Source: Nodosilinea sp. FACHB-141
GTDB taxonomy: Bacteria > Cyanobacteriota > Cyanobacteriia > Phormidesmidales > Phormidesmidaceae
NCBI RefSeq assembly: GCF_014696135.1
Contig: NZ_JACJPP010000023.1
Location: 1 to 64,000, forward strand
Direction of reading: 5' to 3'
DNA: 64,000 bases
This document shows, piece after piece, positions 42,779 to 53,964 of the stretch (the first letter of the stretch is position 1; the number at the start of each line of letters is the position of its first letter). Below the pieces are notes generated by a model that was given only the letters and a program-made list of their open reading frames with translations, was not told the DNA's origin and did no database searches. A program made the translations under genes and the position numbers.

Positions 42779-42849
42779 TAGGGTTCAGGGTGTATGGTCT
42801 ATGGCCCGCCGTGAGCCAGAGACCTTGAACCTTACACCTTGAACCTTAG
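42779..42849. repeat. Heptamer-based hairpin repeat
   Basis: Left arm TAGGGTTCAGGGTGTATGG plus TCT (42779-42800) and right arm 42820-42849, whose inverse complement is built from AAGGTTC / AAGGTGT heptamers. The right arm carries one more 7-base unit than the left. It lies between the converging EamA gene and hybrid kinase gene and may act as a bidirectional terminator. Confidence 0.7.
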
Positions 42850-42896
42850 GCTTGGCAGCCTACCAGACTTCATCTTCGATCGCCGCTGCTTAGGCA

Positions 42897-45800
42897 CTAG
42901 GTTTGCTGGGCTGCTTCCAGCAGCGGGTGCAGGGTGTCGAAGGCAAATTCGTCAATCTGCCAGCTCAGCCAATCGATCAGGGCTTTTTGCTCAAGGGGAA
43001 TTTGGGCCAGCAGCTGGGTGAGCCGATCGCCGTCGAGTTGCACCGTGGCTTGCTGGAGCTGGGCCAGCAGCGGCTGAGGCAGCGATCGCCCTGCTGCGAT
43101 CGCTGCCTCAGCGGACAGCACGGTAGCATTGCTCTCGGTGGCGAAGACTGGGCTGTAGGTGTACTTGACCCCCAAATGCTCAGCCAGCTTGGCCAGCAAA
43201 TGGTCGAACTGAAAGGGCTTGCGCACAAAGTCGTCACAGCCCGATGCCAAAGCGCGGGCGCGATCGTCTTCAAAGGCGTTGGCGGTGAGGGCAATAATCT
43301 TGGTGGGAGCTGTGCCCGCACGCTGCTCCTGACTGCGCAGGGCGCGGGCCGTCTCGGGGCCGCTGAGAATGGGCATGCGCATGTCGAGCCAAATCAGCTG
43401 GGGTCGCCACTGCTGCCAGAGGTCGAGGGCGGCCTGGCCATTGTCGGCCTCGCGCACCTCAAAGCCCACCGCCCGTAAGAGCTCGCCCAGCAGGTGCCGG
43501 TGAGTGCTCTCGTCGTCGACGACCAAAATACGGTAGCTTGGCTGCCCGGCCGCCAAGCCAGTGACAGGAGTGGTCGGTGACGGCGTTTCACCATCTACGC
43601 TATCAGCTACCTGCATCGTCAGGGTAAAGGCAAAGGTAGATCCCTGGCCGGGCTGGCTTTCGACCGTAAGATCGCCACCCAACATCTGCACAAACTGACG
43701 GCTAATCGAGAGGCCGAGACCGGTGCCTGCCCCTTGCCCCACCTGCACAAACGGCTCAAACAGGCGATCGCGATCGGCAGCGGTGATGCCAATGCCGGTG
43801 TCGATGACGGCAAAGGTCACCCCTAGCAGGGCACCTGGTGTGGGGAACGCGGGCAGGGGATGGGCCGGAGTAACTCGCAGCGTGACCTGCCCGGCTGGGG
43901 TGAACTTAATGGCATTGCCGAGCAGGTTGATCAACACCTGGCGCAGCTTGGGCTCGTCGGCGACTAGGTAGCGAGGCAGGGTCGGATGGCAGTCTAAGAC
44001 CAGCCCAAGCCCTTTGTCTTGGGCCCGCAGGTAGAGCATATCGCCCAGGGCCTTGAGCAAGGTGTGGAGATCGAAACGGACGGCGTTGAGGCTGACCTGG
44101 CCCGCCTCGATTTTGGCCATTTCTAAAATGTCGTTGATCAGCATTAGCAGGTGCTCGCCGCTGCGATTAATGATGCTGAGGGCCTGACCGTGGTCGCCGC
44201 TGAGGGTGGCGTCGCGGGCCATGAGCTGAGCAAAACCCAAAATGGCGTTGAGGGGAGTGCGCAGCTCGTGGCTCATGGTGGCCAAAAAGGTGCTCTTGGC
44301 CTGGTTTGCCGCCTCGGAGACCTGGACGGCCTGCTGGAGTTCCCAAGTGCGCTCCTGCACTCGCTGCTCTAGCTCCTGGTTGAGCTGGAGTAGCGACGCT
44401 TCCACCTGTTTGCGGGCGGTGATATCTTCGTAGCAGCCCAGCACGCCGATCACTACATTGTCAGCGTTGGTGAGGGGCACCTTGCTTGTCAAGGTCCAGA
44501 GGTCCTTGTTGCCGATCGTGCTAGCACGCTCTTCGTAGCCCAGTTTGGGCTGGCGGGTGGCCATCACCTGCCCATCGTCGGCCTGGTACTTAGCGGCATA
44601 TCTGGCCGAGGGCAGTTCATCCTCGGTTTTACCAATAACGCGATCGGGAGTCAGGCCGTAGTCGCTGGCAAAGGCTGGGTTACAGCCCAAGAACCGATGT
44701 TGGCGATCTTTCCAAAACACTCGCTGGGGAATGGTGTCGAGCACGAGCTTGAGCATGTTGCGAGACTCTTGCAGGGCTAGCTCGGCCTGCTTGCGATCGC
44801 TGATGTCGTTCACCACCCCCAGCAGATATTGCGGCTGGCCCTGGGCATCCCGCACCAGCGAAACCGCCAGCGCTACCCACACCGTCGACCCGTCAGAGCG
44901 CACGTAGCGCTTTTCGATCATGAAGCTGGAGAGATCGCCCTTGAGCAGCTGCTTGACGTGGGTGCGGTCGAGTTCCACATCGTCGGGATGGGTCAAGCGG
45001 GCGTAGGTCATGGTTAGAAGGTTGGCGGTGGTGTAGCCCACCAGGTCGCAAAAAATTTGGTTGACCCGCACAATGCGCTCGTCTAAATCGGCCTCGATAA
45101 TGCCCATGGCCGACTGCTCAAAGATGCCGCGAAAGAGTTCCTCGTTCTCCCGCAGCGCTTGCTCCGCCTGGCGGCGCTCGGTAATATCGGTGGCCACCCC
45201 GACTACGCGGTAGACCTCGCCGGCTTCATTCAACACAGGAAAGGAGCGATCGCTAATCCAGCGCAGTTCGCCATCGGCGCGGTAGATGCGATAGACCTTG
45301 TCTAAGGTGGTGGCGGCTGTGGCCGGCAGGGTGGCCTCCACCGCTGGTCGGTCGTCGGGGTGAATGCTGTTGAGCCAGACCGATGTCGACTGGTAAAGCG
45401 CCTCGCAGGACAGGCCCCAGATCTGCTCAAAGCCAGGGCTGACGTACAAAATTTGGGCGGTGTCTGCGGTGCTCATCCAAAATACCTCTTCAATCGCCTC
45501 AGCAATTTGGCGAAAGCGGGTTTCACTCTCTTGAACAGCCAGCTCTGACCGTTTGCGATCGCGAATGTCGCGGCCAATGGTGGCCAGACACAGGGGCTCT
45601 TGGGTATTAGGGTCTTTGACTAAAAACATCACCTGCTCGACGGCGATCGCCTCCCCAGTCTGAGCATGGCAAAAGGTAGACTCCCCCTGCCACATCCCCT
45701 CAGCCATCAGGGTGGGCAGGGCCTCCTGCTCAAATTGAGGCACTGTGGCGGCACTCAAAAGGCTTTTGATGGAGCGACCGGCGACGGGTTCATGCTCTAG

Positions 45801-47999
45801 CCCTACCAGGCGCTGGCCGGCTTGGTTGAGGTAGATGGCAACCCCGTCTAGGGTGGCCGTGCCGATCAAATCGGTGCTGTTTTCAACCACGGCAGCCAGA
45901 GTTTGCATGGCCTGGGTGCGCTGCTGTACCCGTTGTTCCAGCTCTTCGTTGAGCTGTTTGAGGGCCAGCTCTACCTGTTTGAGGGGGGTAATGTCGGTGG
46001 TGGTGCCCAAAAAAGCCTCGGGCTGGCCCTGGGCATTGCGCCGCAGATGCCCTCGCGATAGCACCCAGACCACCGAACCGTCGCAGTGGGGCATGCGGTA
46101 CTCAAACACGAATTCCTCGGTCTTGCCCTGGATGCAGGCTTGAATCGCCGTGTTCAACGGGTCTCGATCTTCGGGATGAATCAGGGTGAGCCACTGATCG
46201 AGGCTGTCATCGATGACCTCACTGTCCCATCCCACCAGGGCTTTGATGGTGGGGTCGAGGTAGCCTGTGTTGGTGGCAAGGTTGAGTTCCCACACGCCCG
46301 CCCTGGCCGCCTGGGTGGCGCGACGGTAGCGCTCTTTGGCCAGCTCTAGGGCCAGCTCAGTGCGCTTGCGATCGGTAATGTCTGTCACCCGCACCAGCAG
46401 CATGGGGGTGTCGGCCACGGAGATGGGCTTGGCGGCCAGGTTGCCCCAAAACCGCTCCCCCTTGAGGGTCAAATATTCGACCTCAGTGCTCCAGAAGCCG
46501 TGTTTGGCCACTTCCTGGCGGGCTACTGTCAGCTCAGCCTCGCTAAAGGGCTGGCACTGGAGGCTGTTGCCCCGCCGCTGGAGCAGGCGATCGCCGCTGT
46601 CGGCCTCAAACAGCATCACCGCCCGCTGGTTGCAGTCGAGAATTAAATCGGTTTCGCGATCAACGATAAACAGGGCATCGGTCGATTCGTTGAATATGGC
46701 CTCCCGCAGATCGCGGTGGCGGCGCATTTCCATCTCAATGCCCTTGCGATCGCTGATGTCGCGCACCAGCACCAGCACCTGGTCGGCTTGGTAGGGCACC
46801 ATGCGCACCACCTCATACTGCGTGCGATCGCCAAAGCTTAGCTGCTGCTCAAAAAACTGTGCGGTGCCCGTGGCCAGAGTGCGCTCGATCGCCGTCAGCC
46901 ACTCGTAGGCAAGCTCGGGGGACAGCACGTCAGCAACGTAGGCACCCACAATACCTTGGGTGACTTGGGGCAGGAGTTCTCCTGTAAAGCGGTTGTAGGC
47001 AAAATCGACATACTGCCCCTGGGCGTTGACCACCGCCGTTAGGTCGGGCACCGCCGAGAAAATCGCCTGGTTTTTAGCCTCGCTTTGCCGCAGGGCCAGC
47101 TCCGCCAGCTTGGCTTCGGTGCGGTCTTGGCCGGTGCCCCGCAGCTGCACCACCTCTCCCTGGCCGTTATAAACCACCTCACCCCGGCCCACAAGGTAGC
47201 GCACCGAGCCATCGGAGCGGACAATGCGGTGCTCGACCTCGTAGGGGGTGCCAAGGGCGATCGCCCGCCCAATGGCCGTCTCTAGGGGCAGCCAATCCTC
47301 CGGGGGAATCATCTGTCGCCACTGGTCGTAGTCGGGCGCGGGCTGGGCCGGGTCGAGCCCATAGATGCGCAACAGCTCTGCCGACCCGCTGATGGTTTGG
47401 CTGGCCAGGTCAAGCTCCCAGCTGCCCAAATGGGCAATGCGCTGGGCCTCGGCTAGGCCGCTCTGGCTGCGGCGCAGGGCCCGCTCGGTCTGAGCGCGAT
47501 CGCTGGCGCTGGCCACGCCCCAATCAAGCTGCACCATCAGCGCCGACATCCGCCTTTGCAGCACATCCAGCTGTCGGTGGGCGTCGTCTAGGGCGGCTTG
47601 GCTCAAGGTTAGCTGCTGCTCCTGGCGATAGTGCTTTAGGGCAGCGGTCACCGTAAACACCAGCTCGGCATCGGTGCCAGGGTAGGGCAATCGGCGATAG
47701 ACCGATTCAGAATAGTCGGTGCTGGGTTGATCGGCCAGGGGCGGCTTCACTACCGGATCAAGCACTACTATCAGCGCCTGGGGAAAGCGATCGCAAAACG
47801 AGCGCAGAGCTCCGGTGTCAAGCCAGCTTGCGGGAACAATGGCGATCGCCACCTCGGCGAAGTCTAGCTGTGCAAGGTAGTCCGTCATCGCCGAGCCTGT
47901 GGTCGCCAGCACCACGCGACAGTCGGGAAATTTGGCGGCGAGCAGGGCGGGCACCTGAGCGAGGGCGTCGGCAAAACAGAACAGAGTGAGCGGACTCAT
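42897..47999 (-). CDS. Hybrid sensor histidine kinase with about eight PAS domains
   Basis: 1700-residue soluble sensor kinase. Order: N-terminal receiver-like domain (1-135, with [20 protein letters not shown]) lacking a clear phospho-acceptor pattern; about eight PAS/PAC units (about 170-1210), each ending in DITDRK- or TGQDRT-like linkers; a coiled coil; the DHp helix with [20 protein letters not shown]; HATPase_c with [18 protein letters not shown] and GLGLSIS; a receiver domain ([17 protein letters not shown], acceptor Asp in [10 protein letters not shown]); and a C-terminal helical tail. No membrane segment is evident, so signals are cytoplasmic or come from bound cofactors, which are not predictable. 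Adjacent to two further kinases on the same strand with gaps of 35 and 135 bases, so the three are probably co-transcribed. Confidence 0.92.
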   Translation of the reverse strand: MSPLTLFCFADALAQVPALLAAKFPDCRVVLATTGSAMTDYLAQLDFAEVAIAIVPASWLDTGALRSFCDRFPQALIVVLDPVVKPPLADQPSTDYSESVYRRLPYPGTDAELVFTVTAALKHYRQEQQLTLSQAALDDAHRQLDVLQRRMSALMVQLDWGVASASDRAQTERALRRSQSGLAEAQRIAHLGSWELDLASQTISGSAELLRIYGLDPAQPAPDYDQWRQMIPPEDWLPLETAIGRAIALGTPYEVEHRIVRSDGSVRYLVGRGEVVYNGQGEVVQLRGTGQDRTEAKLAELALRQSEAKNQAIFSAVPDLTAVVNAQGQYVDFAYNRFTGELLPQVTQGIVGAYVADVLSPELAYEWLTAIERTLATGTAQFFEQQLSFGDRTQYEVVRMVPYQADQVLVLVRDISDRKGIEMEMRRHRDLREAIFNESTDALFIVDRETDLILDCNQRAVMLFEADSGDRLLQRRGNSLQCQPFSEAELTVARQEVAKHGFWSTEVEYLTLKGERFWGNLAAKPISVADTPMLLVRVTDITDRKRTELALELAKERYRRATQAARAGVWELNLATNTGYLDPTIKALVGWDSEVIDDSLDQWLTLIHPEDRDPLNTAIQACIQGKTEEFVFEYRMPHCDGSVVWVLSRGHLRRNAQGQPEAFLGTTTDITPLKQVELALKQLNEELEQRVQQRTQAMQTLAAVVENSTDLIGTATLDGVAIYLNQAGQRLVGLEHEPVAGRSIKSLLSAATVPQFEQEALPTLMAEGMWQGESTFCHAQTGEAIAVEQVMFLVKDPNTQEPLCLATIGRDIRDRKRSELAVQESETRFRQIAEAIEEVFWMSTADTAQILYVSPGFEQIWGLSCEALYQSTSVWLNSIHPDDRPAVEATLPATAATTLDKVYRIYRADGELRWISDRSFPVLNEAGEVYRVVGVATDITERRQAEQALRENEELFRGIFEQSAMGIIEADLDERIVRVNQIFCDLVGYTTANLLTMTYARLTHPDDVELDRTHVKQLLKGDLSSFMIEKRYVRSDGSTVWVALAVSLVRDAQGQPQYLLGVVNDISDRKQAELALQESRNMLKLVLDTIPQRVFWKDRQHRFLGCNPAFASDYGLTPDRVIGKTEDELPSARYAAKYQADDGQVMATRQPKLGYEERASTIGNKDLWTLTSKVPLTNADNVVIGVLGCYEDITARKQVEASLLQLNQELEQRVQERTWELQQAVQVSEAANQAKSTFLATMSHELRTPLNAILGFAQLMARDATLSGDHGQALSIINRSGEHLLMLINDILEMAKIEAGQVSLNAVRFDLHTLLKALGDMLYLRAQDKGLGLVLDCHPTLPRYLVADEPKLRQVLINLLGNAIKFTPAGQVTLRVTPAHPLPAFPTPGALLGVTFAVIDTGIGITAADRDRLFEPFVQVGQGAGTGLGLSISRQFVQMLGGDLTVESQPGQGSTFAFTLTMQVADSVDGETPSPTTPVTGLAAGQPSYRILVVDDESTHRHLLGELLRAVGFEVREADNGQAALDLWQQWRPQLIWLDMRMPILSGPETARALRSQEQRAGTAPTKIIALTANAFEDDRARALASGCDDFVRKPFQFDHLLAKLAEHLGVKYTYSPVFATESNATVLSAEAAIAAGRSLPQPLLAQLQQATVQLDGDRLTQLLAQIPLEQKALIDWLSWQIDEFAFDTLHPLLEAAQQT

Positions 48000-48034
48000 G
48001 GGGGTTCCGAAAGCAACTTAGAGAGAAGACGAGG

Positions 48035-49162
48035 CTAGCCGTCACTGTCGGGGATAGCCCGCAGGGTAAAGTAAAAGGTGCTGCCCAAACCAGGCTGCGA
48101 TTCTGCCCAAATCTGGCCGCCGTGGCGCTCAATAATCTTTTGACAGGTAGCCAGGCCAATGCCGCTGCCAGGGTAGCTCTGGGAGTCGTGAAGGCGATGA
48201 AAGGCCTCGAAAATTTGCCCTAGGTGCTCGGCCTCAATGCCGATGCCGTTGTCGTGAATGCTGAATTGCCAAGCCTGGGGCAAGGGTTCTACCGACAGCG
48301 TGATCTGGGGCACCGTATCAGGCCGGACAAATTTTAGGCCGTTGCTGATCAGGTTTTGAAACAGCTGCATGAGCTGCACTTCGTTCCCCATCACGGTGGG
48401 CAAATCGCCATAGCACAGCTGTGCCTGGGACTCGGTTAGGGCCACCTTAAGGTTGAGAATCACCTGGTCGAGCAGGGCGTTGCCATCAACCGGGGCAAAG
48501 GTCGGCTGGGCCTGCCCCGCCTGGGCGTAGGCCAGCCAGTCTTGAATCATCTGCTGCATGCGATCGCTGGCATCCAGAATGCTTTTTAGGTAGGGCTGGG
48601 CCGGCGACTGCTGCACGGCAGGGCAGGTGAGGCCAATCAGCTTGGTGTAGCCCAAAATGCTTTGCAGCGGCTGCTGTAGATCGTGGGACACCACCGATGC
48701 AAACTGTTCTAGCTCTCGGTTAGAGCGCACCAGCTCTTCGTTTTGAGCCACCAGCTGGGCCTGGAGCCGCCGCAGCTCTAGCTGGTGGGCAATGCGAGCC
48801 AGCACCTCTGCCTCCTGAAACGGCTTGGTGATGTAGTCGGCCCCACCGGCAGCAAAGGCCTTGACCTTATCGATCGCATCGTCGAGGGCGCTGATAAAGA
48901 TCACCGGAATGGCTTGGGTTAAAGGATCAGCTTTCAGCCGCTCGCAGACTTCATAGCCGCTCATCTCCGGCATTTTGATGTCGAGCAAAATCAGGTCGGG
49001 GGGGGCAGCCTGGGCAGCGGCGATCGCCCACTGGCCGGTCAACGCCTTACGCACCCCCAGTTGATGGCGTCCCAACATCGCTGAGAGCAGCCGTAGATTG
49101 TCGGGAGTATCGTCAACAATCAAGATGTCGCCCTTGACGACCGCATCGTTAGGGGAAGTCAT
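48035..49162 (-). CDS. REC-histidine kinase (response regulator/sensor kinase)
   Basis: 375 residues from ATG 49162 (MTSPNDAVVKGDILIVDDTP). Order: receiver domain with DD pair in ILIVDDTPDN, acceptor Asp in LILLDIKMPEMSG and Lys in YITKPFQEAEVL; a coiled coil; DHp helix with FASVVSHDLQQPLQSILGYT; HATPase_c with LFQNLISNGLKF, DNGIGIE and GSGIGLATCQKI. This receiver-first layout, common in cyanobacteria, lets another kinase set the activity of this one. The DHp motif is HDLQQP rather than HELRTP, the phytochrome-like variant. It sits between two larger hybrid kinases on the same strand. Confidence 0.92.
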   Translation of the reverse strand: MTSPNDAVVKGDILIVDDTPDNLRLLSAMLGRHQLGVRKALTGQWAIAAAQAAPPDLILLDIKMPEMSGYEVCERLKADPLTQAIPVIFISALDDAIDKVKAFAAGGADYITKPFQEAEVLARIAHQLELRRLQAQLVAQNEELVRSNRELEQFASVVSHDLQQPLQSILGYTKLIGLTCPAVQQSPAQPYLKSILDASDRMQQMIQDWLAYAQAGQAQPTFAPVDGNALLDQVILNLKVALTESQAQLCYGDLPTVMGNEVQLMQLFQNLISNGLKFVRPDTVPQITLSVEPLPQAWQFSIHDNGIGIEAEHLGQIFEAFHRLHDSQSYPGSGIGLATCQKIIERHGGQIWAESQPGLGSTFYFTLRAIPDSDG

Positions 49163-49297
49163 GGGGTACCTCCCGCCTCGATCTTGTACACCGTTCACCT
49201 CCGTTCTCTAGATCTGTTGTATCGCTCTGCGATCGCCGTCTCAGCCTACCGATCCTCACCCCTGCGGTGAATCTAGCTGGGGAAAGGCAACATTTAT

Positions 49298-52200
49298 CTA
49301 CACCGCAGCGTCTCCCTGGCGGGTCGCCTCGGCCCTAGGGCGCAGACAGTCAAGAATGCGATCAAACTCAAAGTTTCTGGCCCAGCCAGTCAAGGTTTGA
49401 GCCACGCTAACCGGAGCGTCGGGCATCTGGTTGAACAGCTCAAGCAGACGATCGTCGGAACCGGCAATGGCTGCCTGGGCCAGACTTTGTTGCCACTCAG
49501 GGGACATCGTTCGTAACCACAGCCCAAGCTCCACCGGTGCGGGCGGGGTAACTCCTACTCCAGCCCCCCTAGCAGTGCTGGGGGAAGGGGGAGAGGCGTC
49601 AGCCTCAGCAGCGTAGCGGTAGCGCACCGGCAGATAGGCAGCGATCTTTTGCAGTATCGCCTGCATCTGAAAGGGCTTGCGTACGAAATCATCGCACCCG
49701 GCGGCTAAGATTTTAGCTCGCTCTTCTTCAAAAGGGCTGGCGGTGAGGGCAATAATTACCGGTTTAGGGTCAAGGTGCAGGGCTCGAATTTGGCCCGTAG
49801 CAGCATAGCCGTCGAGACCGGGCATGCGAATGTCCATCCAGATCAGGTGAGGACACCAGCTGCGAGCTTGGTCGACAGCGGCGTAGCCATCTTGGGCCGC
49901 CTGCACCTCAAACCCGGCGGCGGTGAGCAGGCGCACCAGCAGGTAGCGGTTGGCCGGGTGGTCTTCAACCACCAACAGCCGCCAGGGGGGGTGATTGTCG
50001 GCCAGACCGATAATTGGGGGTTCGTCGAGGGCCGGAAACACCGCCGATCGCTCGATCCGCTGCACGGGCAGCACAAAGGTAAAGGTTGATCCTTGGCTAA
50101 CTCGGGTCTCAAGGGTGAGCTCACCTCCCATCAGCTGCACAAACTGTTGGCTGATGGGCAGACCCAAGCCGCTGCCCTGGTGCGATGGTCCTAAACCGGC
50201 CTCTGACCATCGCAGCCCCGCCGCACTCTGAATGAAGGGCTCAAACAGGCGGTTGATATCTTCAGGGTCAATGCCGGGGCCGGTGTCAACCACGGCAAAC
50301 TCCAGGGCGACGTTGGCTTCAGGACTGGCCACCCCGGGCTGCTCCAGAACTGGCTGGCAGCGCACTCGCAGCATCACCCGACCGGCTTGGGTAAATTTGA
50401 TGGCGTTGCCCAGCAGGTTGATCAACACCTGGCGCAGTTTGCCCTCGTCGGTGGCGATGTAGGTTGGCAAGGCCGGGTCACAGTCAAAGCTCAGGCTGAG
50501 CCCTTTGGCCTCGGCCTGGAGGGTGAGCATGGCCTCTAGGCTAGACAACAGGTACGACAGATCAAAGGTGGTGACATGGAGCGAAATGCGCCCGGCTTCA
50601 ATTTTTGACATCTCAAGCACGTCATTGATCAGCGCCAGCAGGTGCTCGCCGCTGCGGCTAATAATTTTTAGGTAGTCTTGGGCCTGGGTCTCTAGATGGC
50701 AATCGCGGGTAATCAGCTGGGCAAAGCCGATGATAGTGTTGAGGGGGGTGCGCAGCTCGTGACTCATATTGGCCAGAAAGATGCTCTTAGCCTGGTTGGC
50801 GGCATCGGCGGTTTCGCGAGCCTGGCGCAGGGCATCTTCGGTCTGCTGGCGCTCTAGCTCCGCTGCCGCCCGAGCTGCAAAAATGCGCAAAATTAGCTCG
50901 CGGGTGTGGTCGTCGACCATGGGTTTGTCGTCGATCACCGCCAGGTGGCCAATCACCTGGGAGGCCGCATCCACTAGGGGAATGCCCAAGAAGCTGATTG
51001 CCCCTAGCGACCTCAGCTCGGCATCGTCAGGGTAGAGCACTTGCACCCGCTGGGGTATATAGATCACTTCGCCCGCTATCAGTCGCTCACAGGGAGTGCC
51101 CGCTAGGTCATGCTCTAGGCGATCGCCCAGTTGACCCTGCTGCCAAAAGGCCAGGGTGCGGGTGCGGCCTGGGTCTGCCGGCAGCCGTTGGGTGACAAGG
51201 ACATGGCGCACCTGCAAAATATCGGCCAGATAGCGCACCAGCGACTCAAAGAAATCGCTGCCTGTTTTAGCGGCAGTGCCTTCCACAATCAGCCGCAGCG
51301 ATTCCTCCTGACGCTTCACCTGGGTTAGGTCTTCGGCCACCCCCACTAGGCGATAGACCTCCCCCTGCTCGTTGCGAATGGGAAAGGCCCGCACCCGCAC
51401 CCAGGCTGGCTGTCCCAGAGGACGAGTGATGCGAAATTCTTCGTCGTAGCTGAAGTGGGTCAGGGCTTTGGGAGCGGGGCGGCGGGGCAGGCCCCGGATC
51501 ACCCGATCGCGATCGGCAGGGTGCACCGCCTCGACCCAGGCCCGCGCGTCGTGGTAAAGCTCTTCCCGGCTACGGCCCCAGATGCTTTCGTAGGCAGGCG
51601 AAACGTAGGCAAACTGGCGCTGCTGGGGCTCGTAGATCCAAAAAACGCTGTCAATGTATTCCGCCAGCTGGCGAAATTTTTCTTCGCTCTGGCGCAGGGC
51701 GGCCTCAGCCTGTTTGCGTTCGGCTTCAAGCCGCATCCGTTCGCTGATGTCGCCAGTCGAGCCCACCAGGCGAATTGGTCGACCCTGCTCATCCCACAGG
51801 GCCTGACCCCGGGAGATCACCCACTTGTAGCTCTGGTCGCGGCAGCGCAGCCGATACTCAACCTCGTAGGTGGGCAGGCGGCGCTGAATCAGGTAGGCGT
51901 GGTGCACCGCCATAACGCGATCGTAATCGTCGGGGTGAATGCGCGACTCCCAGCGCAAGTCGTCATCGCTCAGCCGTTCGTTCGTAGCCGGGTCGCTGAA
52001 GCCCAGCAGCGCCCTGTAGCGCTCGGAGAAAAACGCCGTCTGAGTGCGAAAGTCGAGGTCGTAGATGCCCGCGTTGCTGCCCTGAATGGCTAACTGCCAG
52101 CGCTCTTCACTCTGCTGGAGTTTGACCCTGGCCCGCTGCCGCTGCTGCTCTAGTCGGTCGGTGCTGATCACCTTACCAATGCTCTGGGCCATCAGCTCAA

Positions 52201-53545
52201 TAATTTCGGTTTCGTGCTGATTGAACCCATGGGGGCGCGGGGTGGTGTCAAAAAAGCACAGGTTGCCATAGACCTCGCCCTCCACCCAGATTGGGGTGCC
52301 CAGGTACGACTCTAGCCGCAGTGCTTGATATAGGGGGTGCTGGCGCAGCTCCGGCTGGGTACCAATGTGGGTAAAGCTGACGGTGCGCTGCTGATAAATA
52401 GCCAGGCTGCAAAAGGTGTCGTCGAGGGGGCAGCGCCAGTCGGGCTTTAGCCTCGGTAGATTGGCCTCCGTGGCGATCGCCACGTAGTCTCCGTCCTCGA
52501 TCTTGCCCACTAGCCCACCGGTAAATCCCAGCATCTGACGGCCGGTATTGAGGTAGTCGTGGAGCAGGGCATCAAAGCTGTCAAACTGGGTCAGGCTGAG
52601 GCGGTGCAGGTGCTTTAGGCTCTGGCTAAAGTGGTTGAGCGCCTGGGAGTTTTGCAGCAAAATTTGCTCGGCTTGCTTGCGGGCAGTAATGTCGCGGTAC
52701 TGCCAGAGGTGACCCTCTAGGCCGCGATCGCCTCCTAGGGGCACGTAGTCGCGCTCTAGAGTGCGACCATCGGCTAGGGCAATCTCTTCGGCCACCACCG
52801 GCTGCTGGGCCTGCCGCAGGGCTGCTATGCGCCGAGTAAAGGCGATGGCATCGACCCACAGACCGGCACTATCCTGGGCAAAGGCTTGGCCATCGGCCCC
52901 AACTAGAGCGGCTGGGGGCAGATCCAGGCGAAACAGGTCGCAACAGGGCTGGTTGACCATGAGCACCTGGCCGGTTGGGGTCTCCAATATCACCCCCACC
53001 TGAAGGTGCTCAATCAGCGTAGACAGCTGAGCCGTTGCTTGATGAAGGCTGGCCTCGGCCTGGTTGCGATCGCAGATTTCCTGCTGAAGCTGCTGGTTTT
53101 GCACCGTCATGCAGTGCTGCAAGCGCCGAATTGTCAGCTGATTTGCCACTCGGGCCAGCAGTTCTTCAACTTGGAAGGGTTTGGTGAGATAGTCGGCAGC
53201 CCCCACCTCAAAGGCCTTAACCTTATCGAGCGCCTCATCCAGGGCGCTGAGAAAAATCACCGGGATGGCCTGGGTATTGGGGTCAGCCTTCAGCCGCTGA
53301 CACACCGCATAGCCATCCATCTCGGGCATGCGAATATCTAGCAGAATCAGGGCGGGCTGGGTGGTGTTGACGGCCAGCAGCGCCATGGCCCCGCTGCGGG
53401 CGCACCGCACCCTATAGCCCTGGCCCTTAAGGGTTTTAGAGAGAAACCTGAGGTTTTCTAAGGAGTCATCTACGATCAGCAGAGTTTCGCCCGCCGCAAC
53501 TCGATCGGCGTAGCGCATTGCAGGGTCGGGGCAGGGAAGCGGCAT
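49298..53545 (-). CDS. Hybrid histidine kinase: REC-PAS-GAF-PAS-PAS-GAF-kinase-REC
   Basis: 1415 residues from ATG 53545. Order: receiver ([19 protein letters not shown], acceptor in [13 protein letters not shown]); PAS ([20 protein letters not shown]); GAF ([18 protein letters not shown] through [10 protein letters not shown]); two PAS units ([37 protein letters not shown]); second GAF ([18 protein letters not shown]); DHp ([20 protein letters not shown]); HATPase_c ([25 protein letters not shown]); receiver ([18 protein letters not shown], acceptor in [13 protein letters not shown]); and a helical tail similar to that of the 1700-residue kinase. Chromophore-type Cys motifs typical of bilin-binding GAFs are not obvious. 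It heads the three-kinase minus-strand run. Confidence 0.92.
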   Translation of the reverse strand: MPLPCPDPAMRYADRVAAGETLLIVDDSLENLRFLSKTLKGQGYRVRCARSGAMALLAVNTTQPALILLDIRMPEMDGYAVCQRLKADPNTQAIPVIFLSALDEALDKVKAFEVGAADYLTKPFQVEELLARVANQLTIRRLQHCMTVQNQQLQQEICDRNQAEASLHQATAQLSTLIEHLQVGVILETPTGQVLMVNQPCCDLFRLDLPPAALVGADGQAFAQDSAGLWVDAIAFTRRIAALRQAQQPVVAEEIALADGRTLERDYVPLGGDRGLEGHLWQYRDITARKQAEQILLQNSQALNHFSQSLKHLHRLSLTQFDSFDALLHDYLNTGRQMLGFTGGLVGKIEDGDYVAIATEANLPRLKPDWRCPLDDTFCSLAIYQQRTVSFTHIGTQPELRQHPLYQALRLESYLGTPIWVEGEVYGNLCFFDTTPRPHGFNQHETEIIELMAQSIGKVISTDRLEQQRQRARVKLQQSEERWQLAIQGSNAGIYDLDFRTQTAFFSERYRALLGFSDPATNERLSDDDLRWESRIHPDDYDRVMAVHHAYLIQRRLPTYEVEYRLRCRDQSYKWVISRGQALWDEQGRPIRLVGSTGDISERMRLEAERKQAEAALRQSEEKFRQLAEYIDSVFWIYEPQQRQFAYVSPAYESIWGRSREELYHDARAWVEAVHPADRDRVIRGLPRRPAPKALTHFSYDEEFRITRPLGQPAWVRVRAFPIRNEQGEVYRLVGVAEDLTQVKRQEESLRLIVEGTAAKTGSDFFESLVRYLADILQVRHVLVTQRLPADPGRTRTLAFWQQGQLGDRLEHDLAGTPCERLIAGEVIYIPQRVQVLYPDDAELRSLGAISFLGIPLVDAASQVIGHLAVIDDKPMVDDHTRELILRIFAARAAAELERQQTEDALRQARETADAANQAKSIFLANMSHELRTPLNTIIGFAQLITRDCHLETQAQDYLKIISRSGEHLLALINDVLEMSKIEAGRISLHVTTFDLSYLLSSLEAMLTLQAEAKGLSLSFDCDPALPTYIATDEGKLRQVLINLLGNAIKFTQAGRVMLRVRCQPVLEQPGVASPEANVALEFAVVDTGPGIDPEDINRLFEPFIQSAAGLRWSEAGLGPSHQGSGLGLPISQQFVQLMGGELTLETRVSQGSTFTFVLPVQRIERSAVFPALDEPPIIGLADNHPPWRLLVVEDHPANRYLLVRLLTAAGFEVQAAQDGYAAVDQARSWCPHLIWMDIRMPGLDGYAATGQIRALHLDPKPVIIALTASPFEEERAKILAAGCDDFVRKPFQMQAILQKIAAYLPVRYRYAAEADASPPSPSTARGAGVGVTPPAPVELGLWLRTMSPEWQQSLAQAAIAGSDDRLLELFNQMPDAPVSVAQTLTGWARNFEFDRILDCLRPRAEATRQGDAAV

Positions 53546-53964
53546 GACTCGAGGCGTTAGAGCAAGACCAATGTAGCCAAGATTCCCGAATTGGAGGGGT
53601 TTTGCCCAAAACTAGCCAAACCGCTGTTGGCGACGACGGGAAATTTGGTTGGGGGCCTCAAGCATTTCATCGGCCAGCTACGCCACCACGGTAGCTAACC
53701 CGTAGCCATTGGGGAGGGGGGTTAGATCCCTCTTCCCGACAACTCTTACCCCGGGGCGGGCTATAGACAACCGGCGGAACTCCTGCTCCCTTGCTGTGAC
53801 GCTATCTTGGGAACATATTCATAGCGAGCGGCAACTGTGGCAACAGCGTGAACGCAGCAGCGGCAATCCGATCAGGCTGGGGCGGGGCGATGCTGCTGGC
53901 GCGGAAATTCTGCGATCGCTGCGGGCATTCTAAGCTACGCACCCCTGCGACGGCTGAGGCCACC
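53546..53964. other. Divergent intergenic region in the signalling island
   Basis: About 419 bases between the kinase run (minus) and the regulator run (plus), so it should carry promoters for both. I cannot place -10/-35 boxes with confidence. An in-frame extension of the regulator begins at 53848 but has no homology features. No RNA gene is seen. Confidence 0.45.

Noticed and set aside
42903-43478. 191-residue plus-strand frame opposite the large hybrid kinase
   Set aside because: Antisense to the receiver and tail of the kinase; codon-bias shadow typical of GC-rich coding DNA.
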